From the NCBI RefSeq assembly GCF_001613165.1, contig NZ_BDBV01000107.1:1-53644 (forward strand): a stretch of DNA of 53,644 nt. The letters are read 5' to 3'. The notes under the pieces are model-generated. The model did no database searches. It had not been told where the DNA came from and saw nothing but the letters and a program-made list of their open reading frames with translations. This DNA is from Nocardia mexicana NBRC 108244 (lineage in GTDB: Bacteria; Actinomycetota; Actinomycetes; Mycobacteriales; Mycobacteriaceae). Of the stretch, positions 23,169 through 32,142 are shown one piece after another (the stretch's first letter is position 1; each line of letters opens with the position of its first letter). Made by a program: the position numbers and the translations under genes.

Positions 23169-24431
23169 ATGATCGACCTCCGATTCCTGCGTGACGATCC
23201 GGACGCGGTCCGCGCCTCCCAGCGGGCCCGCGGCGAGGATCCGGCGCTGGTGGACGCACTGCTCGAGGCCGACGCCGCCCGCCGGGCCGCGGTCGCGACC
23301 GCCGACAATCTGCGCGCCGAGCAGAAGGCGCTGGGCAAGAAGGTCGGCAAGGCCTCCCCGGAGGAGCGTCCCGCGCTGCTGACGCACGGGCAGGAGCTGG
23401 CGGCGAAGGTGAAGGAGGCCGAGGCGGCCGAGCACGCCGCCGACGCCGAGCTGGACACCGCGCAGCGCGCCCTGTCCAACGTCGTGCAGGAGGGCGCCCC
23501 GGCCGGCGGCGAGGACGATTACGTCCTGCTCGAGACCATCGGCACGCCAACCGAATTCGACTTCGCGGTCAAAGACCACCTGGAACTGGGCGAATCGCTC
23601 GGCCTGATCGATATGGAGCGCGGCGCCAAGGTGTCGGGCTCGCGGTTCTACTTCCTCACCGGCTACGGCGCCCTGCTGCAGCTGGGCCTGCTGCAACTGG
23701 CGGCGCAGCGGGCGACCGCCAACGGGTTCACCATGATGATCCCGCCGGTGCTGGTGCGCCCGGAGATCATGGCGGGCACCGGATTCCTGGGCCAGCACGC
23801 CGCCGAGATCTACCACCTCGAGGAGGACGAGCTGTACCTGGTCGGCACCTCGGAGGTGCCGCTGGCGGGCTACCACTCGGGCGAGATCCTCGACCTCGCC
23901 GCCGGGCCCAAGCGCTATGCCGGGTGGTCGTCGTGTTTCCGGCGGGAGGCCGGCAGCTACGGCAAGGACACCCGCGGCATCATCCGGGTGCACCAGTTCG
24001 ACAAGGTCGAGATGTTCGTCTACTGCAAGCCCGAGGAGGCCGACGCCGAGCACCGGCGGCTGCTGGGCTGGGAGCAGGACATGCTCGCCGCGATCGAGGT
24101 GCCGTACCGGGTGATCGATGTCGCCGCGGGCGATCTGGGCAGTTCGGCCGCGCGCAAATTCGATTGCGAGGCATGGGTACCCAGCCAGCGGACCTACCGC
24201 GAGCTCACCTCCACCTCGAACTGCACCACGTTCCAGGCGCGGCGGCTGTCGGTGCGCTACCGCGACGACAACGGCAAGCCGCAGATCGCGGCGACGCTCA
24301 ACGGAACCCTGGCCACCACGCGCTGGATCGTCGCGCTGCTCGAGAACCATCAGCAGGCCGACGGATCGGTGCGGGTGCCGTCGGCGCTGGTGCCGTTCGT
24401 CGGCCGCGAGGTCCTGGAACCGTTGCGGTAG
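23169..24431 (+). CDS. serS: Seryl-tRNA synthetase
   Basis: A 420-residue class II aminoacyl-tRNA synthetase that charges tRNA-Ser. It begins MIDLRFLRDDPDAV; the N-terminal coiled-coil arm that grips the tRNA covers about residues 30-105 (Lys-, Glu- and Ala-rich heptads). Class II motif 2 is the CFRREAGSYGKDTRGI region and motif 3 is NGTLATTRWI. The TSEVPL segment that binds Ser-adenylate is present. Length is normal. No T-box or other leader is seen in the 86-bp promoter region. A cyclic-di-GMP gene follows on the same strand. Confidence 0.98.
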   Translation: MIDLRFLRDDPDAVRASQRARGEDPALVDALLEADAARRAAVATADNLRAEQKALGKKVGKASPEERPALLTHGQELAAKVKEAEAAEHAADAELDTAQRALSNVVQEGAPAGGEDDYVLLETIGTPTEFDFAVKDHLELGESLGLIDMERGAKVSGSRFYFLTGYGALLQLGLLQLAAQRATANGFTMMIPPVLVRPEIMAGTGFLGQHAAEIYHLEEDELYLVGTSEVPLAGYHSGEILDLAAGPKRYAGWSSCFRREAGSYGKDTRGIIRVHQFDKVEMFVYCKPEEADAEHRRLLGWEQDMLAAIEVPYRVIDVAAGDLGSSAARKFDCEAWVPSQRTYRELTSTSNCTTFQARRLSVRYRDDNGKPQIAATLNGTLATTRWIVALLENHQQADGSVRVPSALVPFVGREVLEPLR

Positions 24432-24550
24432 CCAAGGATTCGCCACAGTGGGTAGATTCGCGCACGTGCACTCGCACGTGCGCCGCGAACACGGAAATCG
24501 AAGACTTTGCCAGCCGATTCCTGCCGATGTGACTACTGCACGGGACAACT

Positions 24551-26434
24551 GTGTCTAGGCTAGGCAGCGTGCGAGGAATCGGGTCTCGCGGCGATACCCG
24601 CACGCGGGTGCGGACGGCATCGGCGCTGGCAACTGCAATGGTGATGGCTCGGACCACCGGTGCGTTCTACGTGATGGGTGGCGTGCTCGGCCTGCTGATC
24701 ACCGCCATCGCCCCGGGTGACGAGGGAAATCGGCCGCTGGTGGGCGCCGCGGCGGCGGTCGCCCTGCTGCTGGGGGTCAGTCTGCTGATCTGGGGTCCGC
24801 GGCTGCCGCATTCGGTGCACCACATCTACGTCGCGGTGGCGACGATCCTGGTGACGATCGCGGTGCACTGGTTCCCCAACACCGTCGGCGGGATCAGCCT
24901 GGCCGCGTTCTACGTGTTCGTCGCCTGCGATGCGGCGATTTTCTTTGGCTGGCAATGGGTTGCGGCGCATGTGCTGTTCGCCGTGCTGCTGTGCCTGTGG
25001 GTGGTGCCCTCGCGCGGACTGCCGTGGTGGTCGGGCATGATCCCGGCCGGGGTGACGGTCGGCGCGGGCATCGTCGTCGGAATTCTGACCCGGATGGCGT
25101 CCGACGCCGATATCGATGTGCTCACCGGCCTGCTGAACCGTCGCGGCTTCGACCGCGCCCTGAATTCCGCGATCGCGCACGCCACCCGCACCGGCCAGGG
25201 ACTGGCGCTGGTGCTGGTGGACCTGGACCGCTTCCAGAAGATCAACGATCATCTCGGGCATCGCGCGGGCGACGCGGTCCTGCAGCGGGTGGCCGACACC
25301 TGGCAGAAACTGCTCGAGCCGGACCAGCGGCTGGCCCGCTACGGCGGCGACGCCTTCGCGCTGCTGCTGCCCAATACCACCGAGCAGGCCGCGATCCTGC
25401 TCACCGAACAGCTACGGGCCGCGGTCACGACCGGATGTTCGGCGGGAGTCACCTCCTGGCAGCCCGGCGAATCCGGATCGTTGCTGGTCAGCCGGGCGGA
25501 TGTGGGGCTATACCGGGCCAAGCAGGCCGGGCGCAACCGCACCGTGCTGGAGTCGTCGCGGCAGCTGCCGCTGGCCGTGGAGCTGCGCGAGGCCATCGAC
25601 AAGGGCGCGCTGGATGTGCACTACCAGCCGATCGTGAGCCTCACCGAGGGCGGCAGCAAGGCCGTCGGGGTGGAGGCGCTGCTGCGCTGGTCGTCGAACG
25701 CGCAGCCCGATGTCACCACCGAGGGCCTGATCCGGGTGGCCGAGGAATACGACCTGATCTCCGATCTGGACGAGCTGGTGCTGCGCCGCGCCTGCGCCGA
25801 CGCCGCCCGGCTGCAGGAGACCTTCGCCCAGCTCGACCTCACCCTGAACGTCAATGTCAGCGGACTGGAGCTGGCCGAATCCGATTACGCCGACCGGGTT
25901 TCCGGCATTCTGGCCGATACCGGCTGGCCCTCGGATCAGCTGGTGCTGGAGGTCACCGAGAGCGAATTGGCCGCCGAATCGCAGACCGCCATCGCGAATC
26001 TGCACACGCTGCGGGAGCGGGGTGTGCGCATCGCCATCGACGATTTCGGCACCGGCTACTCCTCGCTGAGCCGCCTCGCGACCATCCCCAGCGACATTCT
26101 GAAGGTCGACCAGTCGTTCGTGGCGGCCATCCGTTCCGGCACTCCCGCCCCGCCGCTGCTGGGTGTCATTGCCGCGCTGAGCAAATCGCTCGATCTGCAG
26201 GTCATCGCCGAGGGCGTGGAGACCGAGTACCAGGCCGCCGTGCTCACGGAACTCGGTTTCGCGCTGGCTCAGGGTTATCACTACAGCGACTCGCATCCGG
26301 TGTCGGAGCTGATCAGCGACCTCAACGAGCAGCGCGGGCTGGTCGGCGCCGGGACGTCGGACCGAGACTTCGCCGCCAAGGGCTGGATCCCGGTCGAGAA
26401 CGGTTACGACACGGGGACTCTCGGCAAGAACTGA
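24551..26434 (+). CDS. Membrane GGDEF-EAL protein, probable c-di-GMP phosphodiesterase
   Basis: A 627-residue cyclic-di-GMP protein. The N-terminal part has five to six transmembrane helices (about 37-180) that may sense a signal. The GGDEF domain (about 185-335) has the degenerate site GGDAF at 265-269, with Ala for the catalytic Glu and no RxxD inhibitory site upstream. The EAL domain (about 345-590) keeps E375 (VEALLRW), NVSG, EVTES, DDFGTGYSSL, KVDQSF and EGVET, i.e. all metal and catalytic residues. Hence it should hydrolyse c-di-GMP, with the GGDEF part as GTP or ligand sensor. The start is GTG 24551; a later ATG (24641) is possible. Confidence 0.92.
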   Translation: MSRLGSVRGIGSRGDTRTRVRTASALATAMVMARTTGAFYVMGGVLGLLITAIAPGDEGNRPLVGAAAAVALLLGVSLLIWGPRLPHSVHHIYVAVATILVTIAVHWFPNTVGGISLAAFYVFVACDAAIFFGWQWVAAHVLFAVLLCLWVVPSRGLPWWSGMIPAGVTVGAGIVVGILTRMASDADIDVLTGLLNRRGFDRALNSAIAHATRTGQGLALVLVDLDRFQKINDHLGHRAGDAVLQRVADTWQKLLEPDQRLARYGGDAFALLLPNTTEQAAILLTEQLRAAVTTGCSAGVTSWQPGESGSLLVSRADVGLYRAKQAGRNRTVLESSRQLPLAVELREAIDKGALDVHYQPIVSLTEGGSKAVGVEALLRWSSNAQPDVTTEGLIRVAEEYDLISDLDELVLRRACADAARLQETFAQLDLTLNVNVSGLELAESDYADRVSGILADTGWPSDQLVLEVTESELAAESQTAIANLHTLRERGVRIAIDDFGTGYSSLSRLATIPSDILKVDQSFVAAIRSGTPAPPLLGVIAALSKSLDLQVIAEGVETEYQAAVLTELGFALAQGYHYSDSHPVSELISDLNEQRGLVGAGTSDRDFAAKGWIPVENGYDTGTLGKN

Positions 26435-26564
26435 GTGGATTGCGCCGAGTGGTCGGCGCGAGTGTCGATGTGTGAAGTGCTGTTCATGGAGCGCTCTGCG
26501 CGGTGTTCGAGGTCGGTGGTGATTCGCCGGGATTTCTACCCGCCGTGGGGGTGGTGGTGGCCGG

Positions 26565-27551
26565 GTGCGCAGAATCGAAGCGGTGCGGAGAGAACTCGGT
26601 GTGGGGTGCGGCCTGTGTATCGGCGCCGGTGTGGCGGTGCAGGGGCGGGTGAACGGCGCGCTGGGGGAGCGGTTGCAGGACGGGATCGCCGCGGCCGTCA
26701 TCAGTTTCGGATCCGGCCTGGTGGTGCTGGGTGTCGCGTTCGTGCTGAGTGGACGGCTGCGCGCGGGGGTGCGGGCGGTGTGGCGCGCGGTCGCGAGCGG
26801 CGGGCTGCGGTGGTGGCAGCTGCTCGGCGGGCTGTGCGGGGCGTTCTTCGTTGCGTGCCAGGGGCTTACGGTGGCGGTGATCGGGGTTACCGCGTTCACG
26901 GTGGCGGTAGTTGCCGGGCAGCTGACGAGCAGCCTGGTGGTGGATCGGCTGGGGCTGGGCCCGAGTGGGCGCACGCCGGTGACCCTGCTGCGCACCGCAA
27001 GTGCGGCCCTGGCCCTGGCCGCGGTCGGGATCTCGGCCGTCGGCGGGTCCGGAGCCGAGCACACGGCGTCCGCGGCGGGGGATCTGCTCGGTGGTGTGCC
27101 CGCGGCGGTGCTGATCGTGCTCCCGGCGGTCTCGGGCATCGGGCTGGCCTGGCAGCAGGCGATGAACGGGCAGATCGGGGTGGTCGGCGGTCCCTACTCG
27201 GCCACGCTGGTCAACTTCGCCACCGGGGTGGCCGGGCTGCTGGTCGTGGAGTCGCTGGTCCTCGCCCGCATCGGATGGCCGGACCGGTTTCCCACCGAAC
27301 CGTGGCTCTATCTCGGCGGTGTCATCGGTGTCTTCTTCATCGCGCTCGCCGTGGCGGTGGTCCGGTGGATCGGGGTGCTGCTGCTCGGCCTCACCTCGGT
27401 CGCCGGGCAGCTCCTTGCCGCTCTGGTGCTGGACATCGTCCTGCCGACCGGCTCCGGATTGTCGTTCGCCGCGGTCGTGGGCTGCCTGCTGACCCTGGTG
27501 GCCGTCGTTGCCGCGGCTCGGCGGCCGGGAACTGTCCAGGGCTCGCAATAG
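26565..27551 (+). CDS. DMT superfamily transporter (YdcZ/DUF606 duplication)
   Basis: A 328-residue membrane protein with about ten transmembrane helices in two related halves. Repeated features are Gln-containing helices (VVAGQLTSSLVVDRLGL and SVAGQLLAALVLDIVLP) and NG motifs (GRVNGAL, QQAMNGQIG), typical of the YdcZ (DUF606) branch of drug/metabolite transporters. The start is GTG 26565; upstream (26435-26564) no gene is seen. The substrate is not predictable. It shares the strand with the oxidoreductase gene 154 bp downstream but the gap holds an inverted repeat, so they may be separately controlled. Confidence 0.82.
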   Translation: MRRIEAVRRELGVGCGLCIGAGVAVQGRVNGALGERLQDGIAAAVISFGSGLVVLGVAFVLSGRLRAGVRAVWRAVASGGLRWWQLLGGLCGAFFVACQGLTVAVIGVTAFTVAVVAGQLTSSLVVDRLGLGPSGRTPVTLLRTASAALALAAVGISAVGGSGAEHTASAAGDLLGGVPAAVLIVLPAVSGIGLAWQQAMNGQIGVVGGPYSATLVNFATGVAGLLVVESLVLARIGWPDRFPTEPWLYLGGVIGVFFIALAVAVVRWIGVLLLGLTSVAGQLLAALVLDIVLPTGSGLSFAAVVGCLLTLVAVVAAARRPGTVQGSQ

Positions 27552-27621
27552 TGTTCGGCGGCCGATCCTGTCCGCCCGGGCGCGTAGGCGTTGCCGGGTT
27601 GTGCTGCGCCGGTGCGATGGG

Positions 27622-27657
27622 GTCGATCACTCGGATGCGACCGGGCCGATGATCGAC
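27622..27657. promoter_or_regulatory. Inverted repeat upstream of the oxidoreductase gene
   Basis: Perfect 8-bp arms GTCGATCA (27622-27629) and TGATCGAC (27650-27657) separated by 20 bp, 49-84 bp before the oxidoreductase start. It is a plausible operator for an unknown regulator. Confidence 0.35.
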
Positions 27658-27705
27658 TCGGAGAGAATGGTGTGCGGCAATGCGACGGACGGCGGGAAGG
27701 ACGGC

Positions 27706-28752
27706 ATGCGGGAACTGAATGTGGCGGTGATCGGGTACGGGCTGGCCGGGTCGGTGTTTCATGCGCCGCTGATCGCCGCCGAACCGCGGCTGCGGGTGGC
27801 GACGGTGGTGACGTCGTCCGGTGAGCGGGCCGAGCAGGCACGTGCCGAGAACCCGGGCGTGCGGGTGGTGGCCGGCGCCGAGGAGGTGTTCGCGGACCCG
27901 GCGGGGATCGATCTCGTGGTGGTCGCGACGCCCAACCGCACCCACGCGCCGCTCGCGATGCGGGCGCTGGCCGCGGGACTGCCAGTGGTCGTGGACAAAC
28001 CGTTCGCGCTCACGTCCGCCGAGGGTGAGCAGGTGATCGATGCCGCCGAGCGGGCCGGACTGTTGTTGACGGTGTTCCAGAATCGGCGCTGGGACAGTGA
28101 CTTTCGTACGGTCCGCCGAGTGATCGCGGACGGCGGCCTGGGCGAGGTGCGGCGTTTCGAATCCCGTTTCGAACGGTGGCGGCCGGTGACCAAGGGCGGA
28201 TGGCGGGAGGTCGGCGGCGTCGACGACGGTGCGGGCATCCTCTACGACCTGGGCAGTCACCTGGTCGACCAGGCGCTGGCGTTGTTCGGCCCGGTCGCCG
28301 AGGTGTACTGCGAACTGGATACGCGCCGCGACGGTGTGCAGGCCGACGACGATGCCTTCGTGGCATTGACGCACGTCTCCGGCGTGCGGTCACACCTGTG
28401 GATGAGTGCCGTCGCCCCGCAACTGGGCCCGCGTTTTCGCGTGCTCGGCTCCGTCGGCGGCTACGTGTCGTACGGGTTGGATCCGCAGGAAGCCGCGCTG
28501 CGGGCGGGCGATCGCCCGGAGGCCGGAAAACCTTGGGGCACGGTGGAACCCGAGGGCTGGGGCTTGCTCGGCGCCGAAGGGGACACGCACCCGACCCCGA
28601 CCGAGCCGGGCGACTATCCGGCCTTCTATACCGCCGTGGCCGATGCCCTGCTCGACGGCGCCCCGCCCCCGGTCGATCCACACGACGCCGTCGCGGCCCT
28701 ACGCATCCTGGAGCGGGCTCGAGCCTCCGCGCACTACGGCTCGACCCGCTAG
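27706..28752 (+). CDS. Gfo/Idh/MocA family oxidoreductase
   Basis: A 348-residue NAD(P)-dependent oxidoreductase. The nucleotide motif GYGLAG is at residues 10-15 and the conserved DKP (usual EKP) at 97-99 (PVVVDKPF). A C-terminal substrate domain contains the YDLGSHLVDQ segment with its catalytic His. A GGGAAGGA ribosome site supports the ATG at 27706. The family oxidises sugars, inositols or related polyols; the substrate here is unknown. It is followed by a REP-like palindrome. No sugar transporter or kinase is adjacent to give context. Confidence 0.92.
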   Translation: MRELNVAVIGYGLAGSVFHAPLIAAEPRLRVATVVTSSGERAEQARAENPGVRVVAGAEEVFADPAGIDLVVVATPNRTHAPLAMRALAAGLPVVVDKPFALTSAEGEQVIDAAERAGLLLTVFQNRRWDSDFRTVRRVIADGGLGEVRRFESRFERWRPVTKGGWREVGGVDDGAGILYDLGSHLVDQALALFGPVAEVYCELDTRRDGVQADDDAFVALTHVSGVRSHLWMSAVAPQLGPRFRVLGSVGGYVSYGLDPQEAALRAGDRPEAGKPWGTVEPEGWGLLGAEGDTHPTPTEPGDYPAFYTAVADALLDGAPPPVDPHDAVAALRILERARASAHYGSTR

Positions 28753-28778
28753 TACGCCGACGTCACATTCCCTCGTCA

Positions 28779-28800
28779 TCCCGGCATGCTTTCGCCGGGA
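28779..28800. repeat. REP-like palindrome, copy 2
   Basis: TCCCGGC / GCCGGGA around the 8-base loop ATGCTTTC, preceded by CTCGTCA and followed by TCCACA. Nearly the same arms and loop occur at 3473-3493. Located 26 bp after the oxidoreductase stop, it may also act as a terminator. Confidence 0.6.
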
Positions 28801-28873
28801 TCCACATCGCAAGCCCGAGTTTTGGTAAGGATGCCGAAACTTGTTCTGTCGATACGGTTTTCGATCTTTCTCG

Positions 28874-29881
28874 ATGTGCGACGGTGCACTTGTGCTGATC
28901 GAATACTTGGTGTGGGTGGGGCGGTTGGCGCTGGCCGCGGTGTTCGGGTTGTCGGCCTGGGCGAAGCTGGCGGATCCGATTGCGACGCGGAAGGCGGTGG
29001 GGGAGTTCGGAGTACCGGTGCGCTGGACACCCACGGTCGCGACGGCGCTACCTCTGGTGGAGGCGGTGCTGGCGGCGGCGATGGTGCCGCCTTGGACGTC
29101 CGCTGCGGCAGCCGCAGTCGCGCTGGTCCTGCTGACGATGTTCACCGTGCTGGTCATCAGGCTGATCCGGGGCGGAAAGCGTCCGCCCTGTTCGTGTTTC
29201 GGGGCGGCGAGCACTGCGCCGATCGGCGGTCGTACGGTCCTGCGCAATGGTCTGTTGATGTTGCTGGCCGTCCTCGTGGGCTGGGGTTCGCTCGCATATC
29301 CCGAGGTGCCGGGCGCACTGCCGGTCGATCGCACCGTCGGCATGGCGGCCGTCGCCGTGTTGGTCGCCGCGCTGGTGTGGGTCCTGGGGGAGGTCCGGGC
29401 GCTGCGACGGCGGGTGGACGAGCAGGCCCTGTCGACCCTGGGCGCGGAGGGGCTGCCCGTGGGCGCGGTGGCCCCGGAGTTCGAGCTGCTGGACGCGGCG
29501 GGTGAGCGGATCGGCCTGGCGCAGCTACTGATCGGGGGTCGGCAGCTGCTGCTGGTGTTCGTGCACCCGGGATGTGAGCTGTGTGCGGCACTCGCGCGGG
29601 AACTGCCCAGATGGCATGCGCGAACGGCCGACCTGCTGACGATCGTCGTGGTCGGCAACGGCGACATCGGCGACCATGTCCGGTGGGGTCGGGAGCAGGG
29701 CCTGGGCGAGATTCCCGCCCTGGTGCAGCAGGGGAACGAGGCGGCGTTGCGGTACCGGGTTCGCGGCACGCCGTCGGCGGTACTGATCGGGCGCGAGGGT
29801 CGGGTGGCGGCGCCGGTGGCACGTGGTGCGATGGCCGTCCGGGAGCTGATCGTGGGGGTGAAATCCGCTGCGCGACAGTAA
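28874..29881 (+). CDS. MauE-thioredoxin fusion protein (thiol redox)
   Basis: A 335-residue two-domain membrane protein. The N-terminal MauE-like domain (about 5-180) has several transmembrane helices and the motif PCSCFG with C106 and C108 at a loop. The C-terminal thioredoxin/TlpA-like domain (about 195-330) has the redox motif CELC (C234, C237) and the cis-Pro loop RGTPSAVL. By analogy with DsbD and MauE, it would pass reducing or oxidising equivalents across the membrane to the outer thioredoxin domain. The start was set at 28874, with GTG 28892 as the alternative. The next gene encodes a small protein with four Cys, a possible client. Confidence 0.87.
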   Translation: MCDGALVLIEYLVWVGRLALAAVFGLSAWAKLADPIATRKAVGEFGVPVRWTPTVATALPLVEAVLAAAMVPPWTSAAAAAVALVLLTMFTVLVIRLIRGGKRPPCSCFGAASTAPIGGRTVLRNGLLMLLAVLVGWGSLAYPEVPGALPVDRTVGMAAVAVLVAALVWVLGEVRALRRRVDEQALSTLGAEGLPVGAVAPEFELLDAAGERIGLAQLLIGGRQLLLVFVHPGCELCAALARELPRWHARTADLLTIVVVGNGDIGDHVRWGREQGLGEIPALVQQGNEAALRYRVRGTPSAVLIGREGRVAAPVARGAMAVRELIVGVKSAARQ

Positions 29882-30083
29882 TTACGGCGGCGCAACCGGT
29901 ATGACGGTCGGTTCCGCCGCGGACTCGATCATCCGGCCGCCGTTTCGGGGATTCATACGGGGTGGTTCTTCAATTTTACTGCCGCACAATCGATTTCGAT
30001 CGGACCCGTAGATTCGCGCGATTACCATCGATTTGCAACGGCGCGCACCCCTACCCCTTCGCCACTCATCGAGGTGAAAGATC

Positions 30084-30419
30084 ATGGCGGACTTTGCATT
30101 CACCGACTACTCCGGCAAGGAATTCGTCATCCGGCTGACCAACGAGCAGCGCATCGCGGAAGCGCGCCGGATCCTGTCCGGCGAGGAACAGATGTCCGTC
30201 CACGTCATGGGCAGAATTCGCAAGCAGACCGCCGACTACAACCCGGGGTGGAGCTTCCATCTCGATCCGGACACCGTCACCTTCTTCACCGTGGCCATCG
30301 AGGTGTGTGATGCCAGCATCACCTACGTCGAAGACCATCTCGACGAGGCGTGCGGCGCGTTCCTGCCCGGTTGCTTCTGGTGCCCGTGGTCGTCGAGGCT
30401 GACCCGCGAACTCACCTGA
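30084..30419 (+). CDS. BP74-like small cysteine-containing protein
   Basis: A 111-residue protein. The segments FTDYSGKEFVI, NPGWSFHLDPDT, EVCDASITYVEDHLDEACG and LPGCFWCPW match my memory of the BP74 (calmodulin-binding protein-like) N-terminal domain family seen in soil bacteria and in Dictyostelium. Cys at 75, 90, 97 and 100 include a CxxC pair (CFWC). It has no signal peptide, which is unusual since related proteins are commonly secreted. The start ATG at 30084 has GAGGTG upstream. It follows a thiol-redox membrane protein on the same strand. Function is unknown. The gap 29882-30083 is relatively A/T-rich and holds its promoter. Confidence 0.7.
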   Translation: MADFAFTDYSGKEFVIRLTNEQRIAEARRILSGEEQMSVHVMGRIRKQTADYNPGWSFHLDPDTVTFFTVAIEVCDASITYVEDHLDEACGAFLPGCFWCPWSSRLTRELT

Positions 30420-30431
30420 CCGGCCGTGTCG

Positions 30432-30457
30432 CTCCGGCCGGTGCACCCCGGCCGGAG
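30432..30457. terminator. Bidirectional hairpin between convergent genes
   Basis: Perfect 10-bp stem CTCCGGCCGG / CCGGCCGGAG with a 6-base loop, between the BP74-like gene and the Rieske/MBL gene. No T run. Confidence 0.7.
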
Positions 30458-30465
30458 TGCCGTGC

Positions 30466-32004
30466 TCAGACCAGCTTGCGCGAGCGCAGCTCGTGGCCCT
30501 TGGAGGTCTTGCACCGCCCGCTCTCCAGGTCCCACTGCCAGCCGTGCAGGTTGCAGGTGAGCGTATTGCCTTCCACCACACCGAACTTCGACAGATCCGC
30601 CTTCAGGTGCGGGCAGCGGCGCTGCACCTCCCACCCGGCGATCTCGCAGGAGGCCGAATCGTCGTGCGCCTCGGAGAACCAGCCGTCGGCATAGGCGATG
30701 CGCTCGTCGGTGAGGCATTTGAAGAACGTGTAGAGATACTCGTTGTACCCGCCGATGCGCCACGCCTGGAATCGCGTGGACAGGAAGATGGTGTTCACCC
30801 AGTCGGGCTCGCCGTCGCGCAGCACGGTGCGTACCAGCTGCGGATCGATGCGGAAACCGTAGCGGTATTTGCCTTCTCCCTCGATCGGGCCGCGCACCAC
30901 GCGCTTGGGGAAGTCGAGCACCACGGTCTCGTCGCCCAGCACCAGGCCGACGGGGTAGCCGATGCCGTCGCAGATCAGGTCGCTCTGCGCCATGATCGGC
31001 TCGAACAGCTCCTTCAGCTGCGGTAGCAGCGGGCCGTCCCCGGTGGCCCAGGTGGCCTTCTCCGCCGCCAGCACGGGCGCCATGCGCTGCGCCATCTGCT
31101 CGATGTAGGCGGCCTTGTCGTCGTAGATCTCGCCGGGATCGAACGGATGGGTCAGCTCCAGCTCGGCGCCGCGTACATCGGCGACCGAACCCGGGATCAT
31201 CAGCACGCCACCGGCATTGCCGTGGATGCGCATCTGCTCCAGGAACACCATCTGGTCGGGGAAGATGTTGCCCTCGTCGCCGTGGTCGTCGTTCAGGTAG
31301 CGCAGCTCGTCGTCCAGGAACACCGGCGGGCCCGCCGACGGGACCACCCAGGTCGCCCCGACCTGCTCGATATAGCTGCGCGCCCGGTCCATGCCGCGCT
31401 GGCGCTTCTGCTTGCCGAAGTTCGACTTCGTCCGCTTCGGGATGTCGTAGACCATCGGGTACCAGATGGCGCCGGAGTACTGCAGCAGGTGGATGTCGAC
31501 GTGGCCGAACTGGTCGTGCAGCACGTCCATATCGACCGGCCGGGCGTCGTTCATGTTGAAGCACACGGTCTCGCCGTCGGACACCACCAGACCGGAGTCG
31601 CCGATCGGGCCGTCCGCGGGCGCGCGCAGCGCGATGATCATGACGTCCAGGTCGCCGCCCGGCCCGGTCACGGTGTGCTTGACCGAATCCTCGGTCTCGA
31701 AGAACTTGTGGAAACCCAGCTTCTCCAGCTCGCGCTTCAGGTCCGGAACCGGATAGTCGGGCAGCAGGACCGTGGCGTCCTTGTTGATGCGCTCGGCCAG
31801 GTTCTTCGCGTCGAAGTGGTCGCGGTGCAGGTGCGAGACGTACAGGAAATCGCAGTTCCCCAGCTCGTCCCAGTCGAGCCGGGTGTTGTCCGGAAACGGG
31901 AACCACGAACCGAAGTACGCCGGGTTGACCCACGGATCGCAGAGGATCGTCCCGGCCGGGGTACGGATGTGAAATCCGGCGTGTCCGACGCTGGTGATCT
32001 GCAC
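30466..32004 (-). CDS. Metallo-beta-lactamase fold protein with C-terminal Rieske domain
   Basis: A 512-residue fusion. The N-terminal metallo-beta-lactamase domain has the metal motif HLHRDH (SHLHRDHFD). The C-terminal Rieske [2Fe-2S] domain (about 420-512) has the cluster ligands in CPHL and CNLHGWQ. This layout resembles CMP-N-acetylneuraminate hydroxylase-like proteins and the mycobacterial protein Rv3818, as I recall it. It is cytosolic. Activity is unknown; a redox hydroxylation of a sugar or lipid head group is the family hint. The start ATG has GGAGG in its leader. It is convergent with the BP74-like gene. Confidence 0.9.
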   Translation of the reverse strand: MQITSVGHAGFHIRTPAGTILCDPWVNPAYFGSWFPFPDNTRLDWDELGNCDFLYVSHLHRDHFDAKNLAERINKDATVLLPDYPVPDLKRELEKLGFHKFFETEDSVKHTVTGPGGDLDVMIIALRAPADGPIGDSGLVVSDGETVCFNMNDARPVDMDVLHDQFGHVDIHLLQYSGAIWYPMVYDIPKRTKSNFGKQKRQRGMDRARSYIEQVGATWVVPSAGPPVFLDDELRYLNDDHGDEGNIFPDQMVFLEQMRIHGNAGGVLMIPGSVADVRGAELELTHPFDPGEIYDDKAAYIEQMAQRMAPVLAAEKATWATGDGPLLPQLKELFEPIMAQSDLICDGIGYPVGLVLGDETVVLDFPKRVVRGPIEGEGKYRYGFRIDPQLVRTVLRDGEPDWVNTIFLSTRFQAWRIGGYNEYLYTFFKCLTDERIAYADGWFSEAHDDSASCEIAGWEVQRRCPHLKADLSKFGVVEGNTLTCNLHGWQWDLESGRCKTSKGHELRSRKLV

Positions 32005-32142
32005 GAAGAAGTCCCTCCTGAACCGTTATCAGCCACCCAGGGTAGCCGTGCCGCGTCGGCGGCGCTCGAGGGTCCCCGGGCGGTCGCGCACGCCGCCGCC
32101 GCAGTGTCCGATTAGGTCGTTTTCGGCGCCGCGGGCGCCGCG

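Noticed and set aside
22542..24548. A 668-codon minus-strand frame across serS and part of the aldehyde dehydrogenase
   Set aside because: It overlaps serS, whose motifs are unmistakable; the translated sequence is Arg- and Gln-rich, as expected for antisense frames.
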